Shown here piece by piece: positions 1-9,800 of a stretch of DNA of 64,000 bases. The notes under the pieces were generated by a model. The model had not been told where the DNA came from. It saw nothing but the letters and a program-made list of their open reading frames with translations, and searched no databases. Source of the DNA: Psychrobacter sp. Choline-02u-9 (GTDB lineage: Bacteria > Pseudomonadota > Gammaproteobacteria > Pseudomonadales > Moraxellaceae); assembly GCF_002836505.1 (NCBI RefSeq), contig NZ_PJBF01000059.1:186001-250000 (forward strand), read 5' to 3'. How positions within the stretch are numbered: position 1 is the stretch's first letter; each line of letters opens with the position of its first letter. Both the position numbers and the translations under genes were made by a program.

Positions 1-301
1 TGCCGCTTAGTTGCATGTTAGTGGTTTGCGCATTAGTCGGCTGGCTGTTGCTCGCAGGTGTTGCTGACAAGCTTGTTTGCGCGGCGTTGGCTTGAGCAGG
101 ACTGATAGCTGCATTAGGACGAGCAAGACGAATCACACGTTTGCTTGAGTCCATCGCACTAGGTACAGCTGTTGCAGTGGCATCAGTTTCTGCTGCATTC
201 ACAGGTGCAGATAATAGCATGGCACAGGTTGCAGCCATGACGGTCAACGTTGCAAACTTCGGTGACTTAATAGAGTGGCTACTAGAGAGAATCGCTTTCA
301 T
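1..301 (-). CDS. N-terminal part of an unidentified secreted protein (runs off the left edge)
   Basis: An open frame runs on the minus strand from ATG at 301 to the window edge (100 codons, no stop). AAGGT lies just upstream as a possible SD. Residues 1-37 look like a Sec signal peptide: a basic and polar start (MKAILSSSHSIKSPK), a hydrophobic stretch (FATLTVMAATCAMLLSA) and a cleavage-like PVNAA. The following part is low-complexity Ala/Thr/Ser/Asn/Gln and has no recognisable domain. The product is therefore probably exported to the periplasm or envelope; its function cannot be told from this fragment. It sits downstream of coq7 on the same strand, 243 bases away, so it probably has its own promoter. 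Confidence 0.6.
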   Translation of the reverse strand, partial: MKAILSSSHSIKSPKFATLTVMAATCAMLLSAPVNAAETDATATAVPSAMDSSKRVIRLARPNAAISPAQANAAQTSLSATPASNSQPTNAQTTNMQLSG

Positions 302-544
302 AAAAATCGTTACCTTGTTTAATTTATTTGGTTGTTATTCATTGATTGGACGGTAATATAAATAGCGCATTGCTGCAAAATCGTACAAATTTTTAATACC
401 GTAGCAAATTAAGCTTTACGCTATCTGTGGTAGGATTGTTAATCGCTAGAATTAAGCAAACCTACGTAAATCTGTGCAGCTATTAATTAGTAAGAAAATC
501 GACAACAGCAACTAACAACAGTACCTGTAGCCATAAGTGATAAG

Positions 545-1189
545 CTATAAGTGATAAGCGGTATCTTTCATGCGATTTGCCATCCATCGCATGGTCCGAC
601 GTACTGCCGGAGACAGGGCAGCGCCGCCACTTGCAAGTGCTAGCTCACGATGGTGCAGCTCCTCTTTATCCATTTGTGCCAATATTTCTTTTGAGCGCTG
701 ATCATGTTCAGGTAACTGCTTGATATGATCCTGTAGATGCTCGCTGACCTGCGCTTCTGTCTCCGCTACAAACCCTAGGCTAAACTCATTTGAGATCGCG
801 CCTGCGACTGCACCGAGTCCAAAAGACATACCGTACCAAAGCGGTGTAAATACGCTGGCATGGCTACCAAGTTCGCTTAGACGAGTCTCGCACCAGACCA
901 AATGATCGACTTCTTCTTCTGCCGATTGTTGCATGGCTTGTTTGACCCCACTATCTTTTGCGGCAAACGCTTGGCCATGATATAGACCTTGCGCACATAC
1001 TTCACCGGTATGATTGATACGCATAAGACCTGAAACGTGCCGCGCCTCTGTGATGGTCAGCTCAGGAATCTCATCGCTACTGACGGGCAACGGACGCGTG
1101 CTTGGATTGGAATGTGGCACGACAGCTCGTAATGCCTTATCGACCCCAAGTAACAACTGGTCAATTTTAGATAAAGGACGCAGGGTCAT
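545..1189 (-). CDS. coq7: Coq7-type demethoxyubiquinone hydroxylase
   Basis: 214 residues. It hydroxylates 2-polyprenyl-3-methyl-6-methoxy-1,4-benzoquinol, the penultimate step of ubiquinone synthesis, at the inner membrane. Carboxylate-bridged di-iron ligands are visible: Glu in RINHTGEVCAQ, the EEEVDHL motif (ExxH), Glu in AETEAQVSEHL and EELHH near the C-terminus. The length matches the bacterial Coq7 family, which replaces or accompanies the flavin-dependent UbiF. The start ATG at 1189 follows AGGAGT. The stop codon lies inside a short tandem duplication (533-560). No other ubi gene is adjacent, so it seems to be a single-gene unit. Confidence 0.93.
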   Translation of the reverse strand: MTLRPLSKIDQLLLGVDKALRAVVPHSNPSTRPLPVSSDEIPELTITEARHVSGLMRINHTGEVCAQGLYHGQAFAAKDSGVKQAMQQSAEEEVDHLVWCETRLSELGSHASVFTPLWYGMSFGLGAVAGAISNEFSLGFVAETEAQVSEHLQDHIKQLPEHDQRSKEILAQMDKEELHHRELALASGGAALSPAVRRTMRWMANRMKDTAYHL

Positions 1190-1417
1190 AACTCACTCCT
1201 GATGGTGTTAAAAACTGTCAATAAAATAAAATGTATTACCGTTTAAACGCAACGGCATGATGCGTATTACTATAACAAACAATCCAAATTATCGGCTCGA
1301 ATATTATTGTCTAGATAGCTTATAAATAACCTATAGATAGTTCGTAGGTTGCTATAGCAATAAAAGCAACGAAACCATCAGCCCAACATTAGACTATATC
1401 TATAGAGCCAAACTTAT

Positions 1418-2749
1418 TTACGGCGCTATACCATCGTTGGTTTGGCTAACGGCATGCTTAATATGTTTATTGAGTTTGATGTATAAAAATGCACCAAACA
1501 CTATATTCAATAGCCCTGTCACCAAAAATAGCTGCGGTAGCGTAAACCCTAAAACATTTAAGATAACAATCGCAAAAATTGCTGAAGTAACCATAAATAT
1601 CGCGTTAAAAATGTTATTTGCGCCGACGATGCGTGCTCGATGACTCTTAGGGGCGTAGGCTTGCATAGAAGCATATAGCGGCACGATATACAATCCACCG
1701 CTGAACCCTAATAAGAATAAATCCGCGAATACCCGCCAGCTACCACTTATATTAAACAAATCACCGATGCCAAGTAATGTGTCATTATTCACATTTATAT
1801 CTAAACCTGAAAGTGAAAAATACAAATCAATAGCAAAGATACTTAATCCAGCAATACCGAAAGGTAATAGACGCAAGCTGACTTTATTTTTGGTCAATGT
1901 TTTGCACAGTACTGAACCGATTGACACCCCAACAGAAAACAATGTGAGTAAGAAAATAACGACTGACTCATCACCAAGCAAAATTACCTTGCTGAACTCT
2001 GGCACTTGGGTCAAAAACGTCGCCCCATAAAACCAAAACCAGCTGTTGCCAAGAATGATAAAGAACAAAAAAGGCAAGGAGTATAAGTAACGTACAGTGG
2101 CTAAGCTGGTGGTAATAATATTCCAGTTAATCTTCAGGTCAGGCTGCATCGCTGGCATATCAGGAATATATCGTGCAGCTAAATATCCCAAAATAGCGAC
2201 AACCAACACCGTGGCACTAATCCAATATAATGATTGTGATAGCTGAGTCAAAATACCAGCGACAATCATACCGACCAAAATAGCCAGCGACGTACCCATC
2301 TGAAAAAGGCCGTTGGCGCCGACCAACTCATCTTCTTTCATCGCTTGTGGCAGATAAGCGTATTTGATCGGTCCAAAGAAAGTCGAATGTGTACCCATCA
2401 AAAACAACGCGACAAATAGCAGTGCATACCATTCAAAGACAAAGCCCACCGCGGCAACCGCCATAATGACCAGCTCGAGTAGTTTAATAAACTGCGTGAG
2501 CTTTGACTTTTCATACTTATCAGCAATCTGTCCTGCCAAAGCAGAAAACAAAAAGTAGGGCAGGATAAATAACATGGCGGCCAAGTTATTAAGGATGCTG
2601 ACCTCTACGCCCAATTTACTGGCGGCAGTATAAGTGAGCACCAGTATGAGCGCCTGCTTAAAAATATTGTCATTGAATGCGCCCAAAAACTGGGTGAAAA
2701 ACATAGCGCTAAAACGACGGCGCTTGAATAACTGGAACTGGTTGGACAT
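1418..2749 (-). CDS. MFS transporter, LplT-like (lysophospholipid transporter family)
   Basis: 443 residues from the chosen ATG at 2749. AGGA sits 6 bases before it, whereas the longer frame to 2806 lacks an SD and adds 19 non-conserved residues. About 12 hydrophobic segments are visible. The N-terminal pattern FSAMFFTQFLGAFNDNIFKQ and the following helix resemble the LplT / acyltransferase-fused MFS subfamily, which flips lysophospholipids across the inner membrane for re-acylation. In enterobacteria LplT is coupled to the acyltransferase Aas; no acyltransferase gene is adjacent here, so the substrate remains an inference. The MFS assignment is firm, the lysophospholipid assignment moderate. 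Confidence 0.75.
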   Translation of the reverse strand: MSNQFQLFKRRRFSAMFFTQFLGAFNDNIFKQALILVLTYTAASKLGVEVSILNNLAAMLFILPYFLFSALAGQIADKYEKSKLTQFIKLLELVIMAVAAVGFVFEWYALLFVALFLMGTHSTFFGPIKYAYLPQAMKEDELVGANGLFQMGTSLAILVGMIVAGILTQLSQSLYWISATVLVVAILGYLAARYIPDMPAMQPDLKINWNIITTSLATVRYLYSLPFLFFIILGNSWFWFYGATFLTQVPEFSKVILLGDESVVIFLLTLFSVGVSIGSVLCKTLTKNKVSLRLLPFGIAGLSIFAIDLYFSLSGLDINVNNDTLLGIGDLFNISGSWRVFADLFLLGFSGGLYIVPLYASMQAYAPKSHRARIVGANNIFNAIFMVTSAIFAIVILNVLGFTLPQLFLVTGLLNIVFGAFLYIKLNKHIKHAVSQTNDGIAP

Positions 2750-3232
2750 GGACATTCCTACAGATAAATCGCGACTGATAGAGAAAAGAGCGGCGCTGAA
2801 CGACAATTTTTTTATGATAATAATCGTAAATTTTATTAAAAACTATATCAAGATATAGCATAGGTTTTATCAATATTAAGCCGTATAATAGCAAGGCTTC
2901 GGTGAAAATACATGCAGTCAATGCTATGATTCGATATTTAACTAAGTTATGATTTATAAATTTTATGTGATTGCGTTTTAGGGTATAAATAGTATTGAAA
3001 ACAAAGGCTATTACTCATCAATGCTATCTATAAGTTAGTAGCCTTTTCTAAGCTAGTAGACCTACAAGGCAGTAGACACACAGTACTAAAGCCGACACTA
3101 TAGATAACCAGTCATAAAATTAAAGTAGTAAACCATTAATTGCAGATAACTGCTATAAGTTTATTCACCGGTCAGACTTGACGATCGTTATCGTTGATAA
3201 GATTGTGCCGCGTGAGCTGATAGGACGTAAAG
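2750..3232. other. Divergent intergenic region, no gene seen
   Basis: This is AT-rich DNA between the minus-strand MFS gene and plus-strand tamA. It must hold both promoters, but I see no convincing paired -35/-10. A GATAATAATC stretch near 2816 resembles half of a Fur box but is too weak to call. No RNA gene, repeat or ORF with a ribosome site is visible. Confidence 0.4.
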
Positions 3233-6200
3233 ATGATAAAGCAGCCTTCAACTCGAGCATGCAAGGGTCTCATGATGCAGCGTGACACAGCCATAATCCA
3301 AAACGATAGTAATAATTTAAGTACATATCCAGCAGCGCCGCGTAAAAATTTCAGACGCTCGGCATTGTGCACTGCGCTTGCGACCAGTTTGTTCGGTATA
3401 GCACCTGCGGCAATGGCAGATACTACCAATAGTGTAAATAATACCGCTATCACCAACTCATCTGCTGCTGAGCAAACTGATAGCAATCAAACGCTTAGTA
3501 ACCAGATTAACAATAGTCAAAGTGCGAATGATCAAGCATCTATCAAGCAATCAGCTACATTGTTCGATGACGATACTCAGCTAGATATGGCTCTAGATGC
3601 GCTACGTCTAAAAAAAGCAGTGGAACAAGGCATCATTGATCAGTCAGTATTGGACGACTATAGCGAACAGAGCTTGGGCATTAAGAAACCTAACTCGACA
3701 AAGTCAGGATTTAAAAACGCAACTTCTCAAAACAACTCTCAAGATCTAGAGAGTTTCCCTGATAGTCCAAGTACTTCATATAATCCAAATAACGCTCAAT
3801 CAATCGCTTCTAATGATGACCTGTTGCAACAAGCAACCGAGATACAGCAGCAGGGTTATCAAATGATGACCCCTGAGCAGATCGATCGTGAGCTAGCTGC
3901 AATGGATGCGCAGAATGCTCAAGATATTAATAGTATCAATATTAGCAATAATGATAGTGATTTTGATGCGCCAATCGCTACGTTAGATGACACAACATCG
4001 CCAATTGGTCTAGATACAGAGCTAGATGCAACAAACTTGCCAGCACCCAACAATCTTGATACGTTGGGTAGAAGTGAAGCCACGGAAGAACAGGCGAGCG
4101 CAGCTGAAGGGATGTCACGTCCGATCGAGGTAAGTGGCGCTGTCAGCAATGAAGATGTCGTTAGCAATGAAGCTATTGTTAAGAATGAAAATAGCCTGAC
4201 GACTGATGATAGTAGTGATGAGGTGATAGCTGGTACGAATGTGCCTGCCAATGTAGAAGGTACGACGACAGATATTATCAATCCTAATGACTATCTACCA
4301 GATTATCAGAATGATACTCAGGCTGTCGATCAAAGTATCGAACAAGCCAATAGACCACGGCCACGCGCACGCAATAGAGGTAATATCGTGACGCGTCTCT
4401 ACAATCGCTTTTTTAATGACGGTGGCGTGGTGGCTTTGCCAAATGTAGAAACCACTATTTATCTAGAGCAAGTATCCGCTGAAGACTCTCCTATCGGTAA
4501 GGCTCAACTGATTGAAGCTGACAATGACATTCAGCCAATGAAAAACATTAAAGCAGCACTGGATGACACTTCCGTTCAGTCGGTTATTGACTTTACTGCG
4601 GCATTGCCACGTTTGCGCGAAACAGCACAGAATGCTGCTAAAGCCGTTGGTTACTATGAGGTTGAGATGCGTTTGACCCAACCTGATCGCGATACAGTTA
4701 ATGTTGTGATTGAAGAGCTAGGCGAGCCGGTACTGGTAGATAGCCGTATTATTGAGATTCGCGGTGAGGGCAGTGAGCAAGAAGAGTTTGCATCGCTTGA
4801 GGCAGACTTGCCGCCGCAAGAAGGTGATATTTTTAATCACCGTGTCTATAAGAGCAGTAAAGCGGCTTTAGAGTCCTTGAGCAATACCTATGGCTATTTC
4901 GACCAGTACTGGCTGAACAAATCTGTTGATATCATCTTGCCTGATAACAAAGCGGATGTCTCGTTGGTTTACAACACAGGTGATCGTTACGAGTTTGACG
5001 ATGTGGTGTTTTTTACTTACGACAAAGAAACCAATACGCTGACCCAAGACCCCGACAAGTTACCAGTAGAGCTTTCATTATTGCAACAGCTCTATGGCTT
5101 TACGCCGGGTGAGCCATTTTATCGTCCAGCAGTTACGAAGTTTAGTAATGACCTATCGGCAACTCGTTACTTTAATACGGTCAACGTCGAGTCGATACTA
5201 CCACCAACTGATAGTAGTGCAGCTGGTACCTTGGCGTTTGACAATGCTGCTACCGAGGGTAACGACACATTAGATGACGATATTAACAATGTAGACAATG
5301 ATGGCATTGCAGATCTGAGTAGCAATGATGGCGCAGCTGCCTTAAATGTGACTGCTAGCAAAGAAGATACGGTCAATGATAATAGCGATATAGGTGCAGA
5401 GAGCGATAATGCTCTGAGTGCTAATAGTGGCGAGACGGTCAATGAAGCGGATATCGCTGCGATTGATTTTGAGGCGGATGAAGCGACACTTGATAAGCTG
5501 CAAGCCATCAGACAAAAAGCAGAACGACTAAGCCGCTTGCCGAACGATCGGGTGCTTGATGAAAAAGATCAGGAAGCTGACAATCTATTGGGCAAAATCA
5601 GTGACTCAATCAGCAATGTCGCACAAAAGATATTCCCTGACGAAAAGAGTCTGATCGCTGATGAAAACTTTGTACCGCCAACGCTATCAGGACGTAAAAC
5701 GCCGCAAGACGTTGCAGAAAGCAAAAAAGTACCTTTATATGTGTTTGTATACGCGGATAAACCACGCGATGCTCAAGTCGGTCTGGGTTATGGAACAGAT
5801 ACTGGCGTTCGCGCTACCGCAAAAATAGACTACAACTTGCTCAATCGCCAAGGCTATCAAGCGGGTGCAGAAACAGAAGTATCGAGAATCAGCAAAAACG
5901 TGGCTGTGTATGCCAGTCGACCATGGAATCATCCGCTCAATGATAAGTTAGATGGGCGTCTTACTTATGAAGAGGAAGTGATTGACCAAGGTGAAGGTAA
6001 CTTTGATCTATCGACAACAACGCTGAAAGCGGCCTTGGCACGTAATATCCGTAGTGATACTGGTTGGAATCGTAGCTACTCTGTGCGTTACCGCTTGGAT
6101 GAGCTTGAGACGGGGGTTGATGGGGCAGCATTAGATGATTTGCCTATCCGCTTTACCTCTTCAAGTCCGAAACAGCGCGCGTTATTGTTTGGCTATGGTA

Positions 6201-6760
6201 TGAGTAAAACAGATACCGACAACGCTACCAACCCAACGCAGGGTATGCGCCAGTACTATTCAATCGAGGCTGGCACTGATAGCGCATTCAGTGATACCGA
6301 TATGGCGATTATTCGCGCAGGCGTTAGTGGTATCTATAGCTTTGGCGAAGACAAAAAGCATCAAGTATTAGGTAGTGCCAATGCCGGTTATATCTGGGCG
6401 GATGATTTTTACGATGTGCCTTATAAGTTGCGTTTCTTTGCAGGTGGCGATCAGAGTATCCGCGGTTATGACTATGAGAGCTTGTCACCATTAGACAAAG
6501 GCTATCTAACGGGCGGGCAGGTGCTAGCGGTCGGTAGTGCTGAGTATAACTATGAATTTAAACCAGGTTTCCGTGGCGCATTCTTTACTGATGTCGGTAA
6601 TGCTTATGACAAAGATTTTGATACTGAGACAAAAGTCGGCGTTGGTGTCGGTATCCGCTGGGCATCGCCTGTAGGAATGGTGCGCGTCGATGTGGCTGCT
6701 GGCGTGACTGAAGAAAGCATTCCAGTACGACTGCACTTCTTTATTGGTTCACCGTTATAA
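3233..6760 (+). CDS. tamA: TamA, Omp85-family outer-membrane assembly protein, enlarged
   Basis: 1175 residues, roughly twice the usual TamA length (about 580). TamA is the outer-membrane half of the TamA-TamB complex, which helps insert outer-membrane proteins and acts in envelope lipid transport. The start ATG at 3233 follows TAGGA; an in-frame ATG at 3272 is possible. A signal-like segment ends at PAAMADT (about residue 63). Residues about 65-375 are low-complexity Asn/Ser/Asp/Glu-rich. POTRA-like repeats follow (about 395-655), interrupted by a second acidic segment (about 655-825). The C-terminal barrel (about 830-1175) carries GGDQSIRGYDY, the Omp85 RGY/F motif, and ends in an aromatic, beta-strand-like terminus. 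tamB follows on the same strand, 102 bases away. The family assignment is secure; the role of the extra segments is unknown. Confidence 0.88.
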   Translation: MIKQPSTRACKGLMMQRDTAIIQNDSNNLSTYPAAPRKNFRRSALCTALATSLFGIAPAAMADTTNSVNNTAITNSSAAEQTDSNQTLSNQINNSQSANDQASIKQSATLFDDDTQLDMALDALRLKKAVEQGIIDQSVLDDYSEQSLGIKKPNSTKSGFKNATSQNNSQDLESFPDSPSTSYNPNNAQSIASNDDLLQQATEIQQQGYQMMTPEQIDRELAAMDAQNAQDINSINISNNDSDFDAPIATLDDTTSPIGLDTELDATNLPAPNNLDTLGRSEATEEQASAAEGMSRPIEVSGAVSNEDVVSNEAIVKNENSLTTDDSSDEVIAGTNVPANVEGTTTDIINPNDYLPDYQNDTQAVDQSIEQANRPRPRARNRGNIVTRLYNRFFNDGGVVALPNVETTIYLEQVSAEDSPIGKAQLIEADNDIQPMKNIKAALDDTSVQSVIDFTAALPRLRETAQNAAKAVGYYEVEMRLTQPDRDTVNVVIEELGEPVLVDSRIIEIRGEGSEQEEFASLEADLPPQEGDIFNHRVYKSSKAALESLSNTYGYFDQYWLNKSVDIILPDNKADVSLVYNTGDRYEFDDVVFFTYDKETNTLTQDPDKLPVELSLLQQLYGFTPGEPFYRPAVTKFSNDLSATRYFNTVNVESILPPTDSSAAGTLAFDNAATEGNDTLDDDINNVDNDGIADLSSNDGAAALNVTASKEDTVNDNSDIGAESDNALSANSGETVNEADIAAIDFEADEATLDKLQAIRQKAERLSRLPNDRVLDEKDQEADNLLGKISDSISNVAQKIFPDEKSLIADENFVPPTLSGRKTPQDVAESKKVPLYVFVYADKPRDAQVGLGYGTDTGVRATAKIDYNLLNRQGYQAGAETEVSRISKNVAVYASRPWNHPLNDKLDGRLTYEEEVIDQGEGNFDLSTTTLKAALARNIRSDTGWNRSYSVRYRLDELETGVDGAALDDLPIRFTSSSPKQRALLFGYGMSKTDTDNATNPTQGMRQYYSIEAGTDSAFSDTDMAIIRAGVSGIYSFGEDKKHQVLGSANAGYIWADDFYDVPYKLRFFAGGDQSIRGYDYESLSPLDKGYLTGGQVLAVGSAEYNYEFKPGFRGAFFTDVGNAYDKDFDTETKVGVGVGIRWASPVGMVRVDVAAGVTEESIPVRLHFFIGSPL

Positions 6761-6770
6761 TCGCTTAATG

Positions 6771-6804
6771 TAGTAGTTCCAAATGTTTAGTAGCTCCAAA
6801 TGTT
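6771..6804. repeat. Two tandem 17-bp copies between tamA and tamB
   Basis: The unit TAGTAGTTCCAAATGTT (6771-6787) is directly repeated at 6788-6804 with one mismatch. It lies in the short tamA-tamB spacer and looks like a recent slippage duplication. No function is evident. Confidence 0.75.
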
Positions 6805-6862
6805 CTAATCATCACTTATCGTACCGATTGCTGGTCTTCATTTTTTAACGTAGTTGAGTGTC

Positions 6863-9800
6863 ATGCTGACAGAAAATACCCCGCCTAATAATGCTCCAGA
6901 TGAAGATCCAGCACAGCGTGATGCCCGTGCCGTTAGGCGTTGGTATCCGTTGTCATTTCTGCTCAAACTGCTGGTATTGATGCTTATCGTACTAGCAATT
7001 ATGTTCGCCATATTCTTTTATGCAGCAGGGACTGACGCTGGTACGAAGTTTATATTAGAAAAAATTAGTGTTGAGACAGGTATTGATTTCAAATACGGAC
7101 GCGGTAACTTGCGCGATGGCATTTGGGTCACTGATATCGATATTGAAGCGACTGAAGATCTTGAGATATTGGTAGATAAGGCCTATGTAAAAATAGGCTG
7201 GCGTGCAGTATTTGCAAAAGAAGTGCATTTAAGCGATGCAGACATCCAGACCATAGAGATTATCAATAAGAAACCGCCTACTGGTGAACCATTTGATTAT
7301 AAAACTTTAAAGTTGCCAGTAAACTTGCGCTTTGATCAAGCAAAAATTAAGAAAATTACTTATAAGCAAGTAACCAAAGATCCTATCATTATTCAAGATA
7401 TTACGGCACGTGATCTAACGTGGGTAGGTAGTACGGTAACCGTTGGCCGTGGTGATTTGCAGTATGCTGATATCGTGAAAGTCAGTGCCTTACAAGGAGA
7501 GATCGACCTACAGGGCGACTATCCACTAGATTTGAGTGCGATTGCGGAAGTCAGCGCCCTTGAAAAAGCCTATATCGACCCATTGAATATCTCTGCAACG
7601 GGAACGCTCAAACGGACTGTCGGTAAAGTACGCAGTCGTTATAACGATAGCGATGTGAAAGGCGACTTTGTAGTACAAGGGTTAGATGCGGGTGCGCCGT
7701 TTGATGCAAAACTACAGTGGGATGATATTCTTATCCCTTACGCCGATAGCCAAAACATTCGCCTACAAAGCGGTACAGCCACAGCTTCTGGTGTCATCTC
7801 TGAGATACGATTGCGTATCAATACTGAATTGACCGCCAAAGACATTCCATCAGGTCATTACCAAGGCCGCGCCGTTATTGCCAACAGTCAGCTACGTATA
7901 GATCGCCTAGATGCTGACGTGCCAGCGGGACGTTTGGCGTTGCAAGGTATTCTAGATTGGAAAGACAGCTTTGAGGCCACAGTGCGTGCGACGGGTAGTA
8001 ATTTTAATATTCGCCAAGCTATTCCGGCTGAGTATGCTGACTTTAAAGCTTATGCGCCGCAAACCCTTAACGGTAGACTGTCACTGCGTTATCAGCAGCA
8101 GAATCCTACTGGTAATACGCAGATCGATGCAGATTTGCGTCAGCGCGATGGTGAGCACATCAACGCGAATATGATCCGTGGTAAAACTTCTGCTAAATCT
8201 AAGCAGGTTGCGCCTTGGTATATTGATGCTAACTGGAAAAACTTAACCCGCCGTAACGTACCCAATATTGGCAATATCGACAGTCCTAGTGGGCAGGCGG
8301 ACGTCATCGTTCGAGGTTCGACCCTATCAGTCGATGCCAATGCCGTCATCAATGAGCTCAATGCTGCCCCCAAAGGCAACTATGATCTACGTATACGTAA
8401 GGCTGGTGATGTCATAGATATCAATCGTCTTAATTATAACGGCATCGTAGGAGACTTATCCGGCACAGGACAGATTCAGTTGGCGAGCAAACAGCGTCCA
8501 CTGACATGGCAGATTGACGCCAGTACAAAAGGTTTACTCCCTAAGAAATATCGTAGCGATTTACCGCTTGAGCGCCTAACAGGTAGTATAAGTGCGCGTG
8601 GTCGACTGCTAAATATCACTAAAAATGGTGTTAGCGGTCAACGTCACGTGATTACTTTAAACAATACCGATATGCAAGCGCAGCTCGATGCGACACAAGC
8701 AGATCGTGCTATCGGTATTACCGGTGCTGGTGATGCCAGTGTTGATATCGTAGGTGGTGAGCTGTCAGTATTTGATGCGCGTTTTGATGGTCGGATTGAT
8801 ACAGCAGATGTACCACAAGGTCGTCTATCTATCGATGCTGCGGGTACGCCAAAGCTGATTAGTATTCGTAAGCTGAACTATAAGGGTGAAGCGGGCGCAG
8901 TTGATGCGAAAGGGGTCATCGACTTACGTAAAAATATCGGCTGGAATATAGATGGTCGTTTTGATCAGTTCAATTTGGGTTATTTTTTACCCAATAATCC
9001 AGCGATAATCACAGGCGATCTAAAAACCAGTGGCGAGTGGCAAAATGCGCCAAAAAACAGCAAAAACACCGCAGGCACATTGCAGCGCTTTGCCGTAAAT
9101 TTCAACGGCATATTGGATGCCGAGCAATTGCCAGCAGGTAAGCTGAATATAGAAGCCAGTGGTGACAGTCAGCTGATCCGTATCAATCGTTTCCGTCATG
9201 TGGGTGCGGCAGGTAGTATCGATGCCAGCGGTACCGTTGACGTGCGTCAAGGCGTTGCATGGGATATCAACGCAGTCATGGATCGTTTTAACATTGGCTA
9301 TTTCCTAAAAGATACCCCAAGCCTTATCACTGGTACGATTGATACAGATGGCCGCTGGAGTGACACGCAGCAGATCGTCAATATTAAACAAGTCAATCTG
9401 AATGGCATGCTAAAAGGGCAGCAACTGAGTGCCAAAGGCAGCCTATCAGCGAAAATGCGTTTGCCTAAAGATTTAGCAAGTTACTTCAAACAACTTCAGA
9501 CCCAAGATGCCCAAGCACAATACAAGCAAGTGAATGCTTTGATTGATAGCCTAAATGCTAATAATCTGGTGCTGCGTTGGGGTGACAACTATGTCACGGC
9601 TAACGGCAATGCCAAACAGTTACAAACCAAAATTAACATCACCAGTCTAGATCAGTTGTCTAGCCAATTAGCTGGTAAAGTCACTGGCGGTGCCACGCTG
9701 TCTCAACCAGCTGGTCAAGCACTGCCTACTATTTATATTGATTTGGTCGGTGAGCGACTTGCGCTACCTGGCTTTATATTGCGTCAGGGCCGTGTACGTG

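Noticed and set aside
141-356. 71-codon plus-strand ORF at the left edge
   Set aside because: It is antisense to a convincing minus-strand signal peptide and ribosome site.
1320-1365. Hairpin around TTGCTATAGCAA after the MFS gene as a terminator
   Set aside because: The stem is very short and lacks a T tract on the transcribed strand.
2813-2830. Fur-box-like sequence upstream of the MFS gene
   Set aside because: Only about half of the consensus is matched (GATAATAATC), in AT-rich DNA, and the downstream gene has no clear link to iron.
3172-3486. 104-codon minus-strand ORF over the tamA start
   Set aside because: It covers the tamA signal peptide region in antisense, and its hydrophobic stretch is only the complement of that signal sequence.
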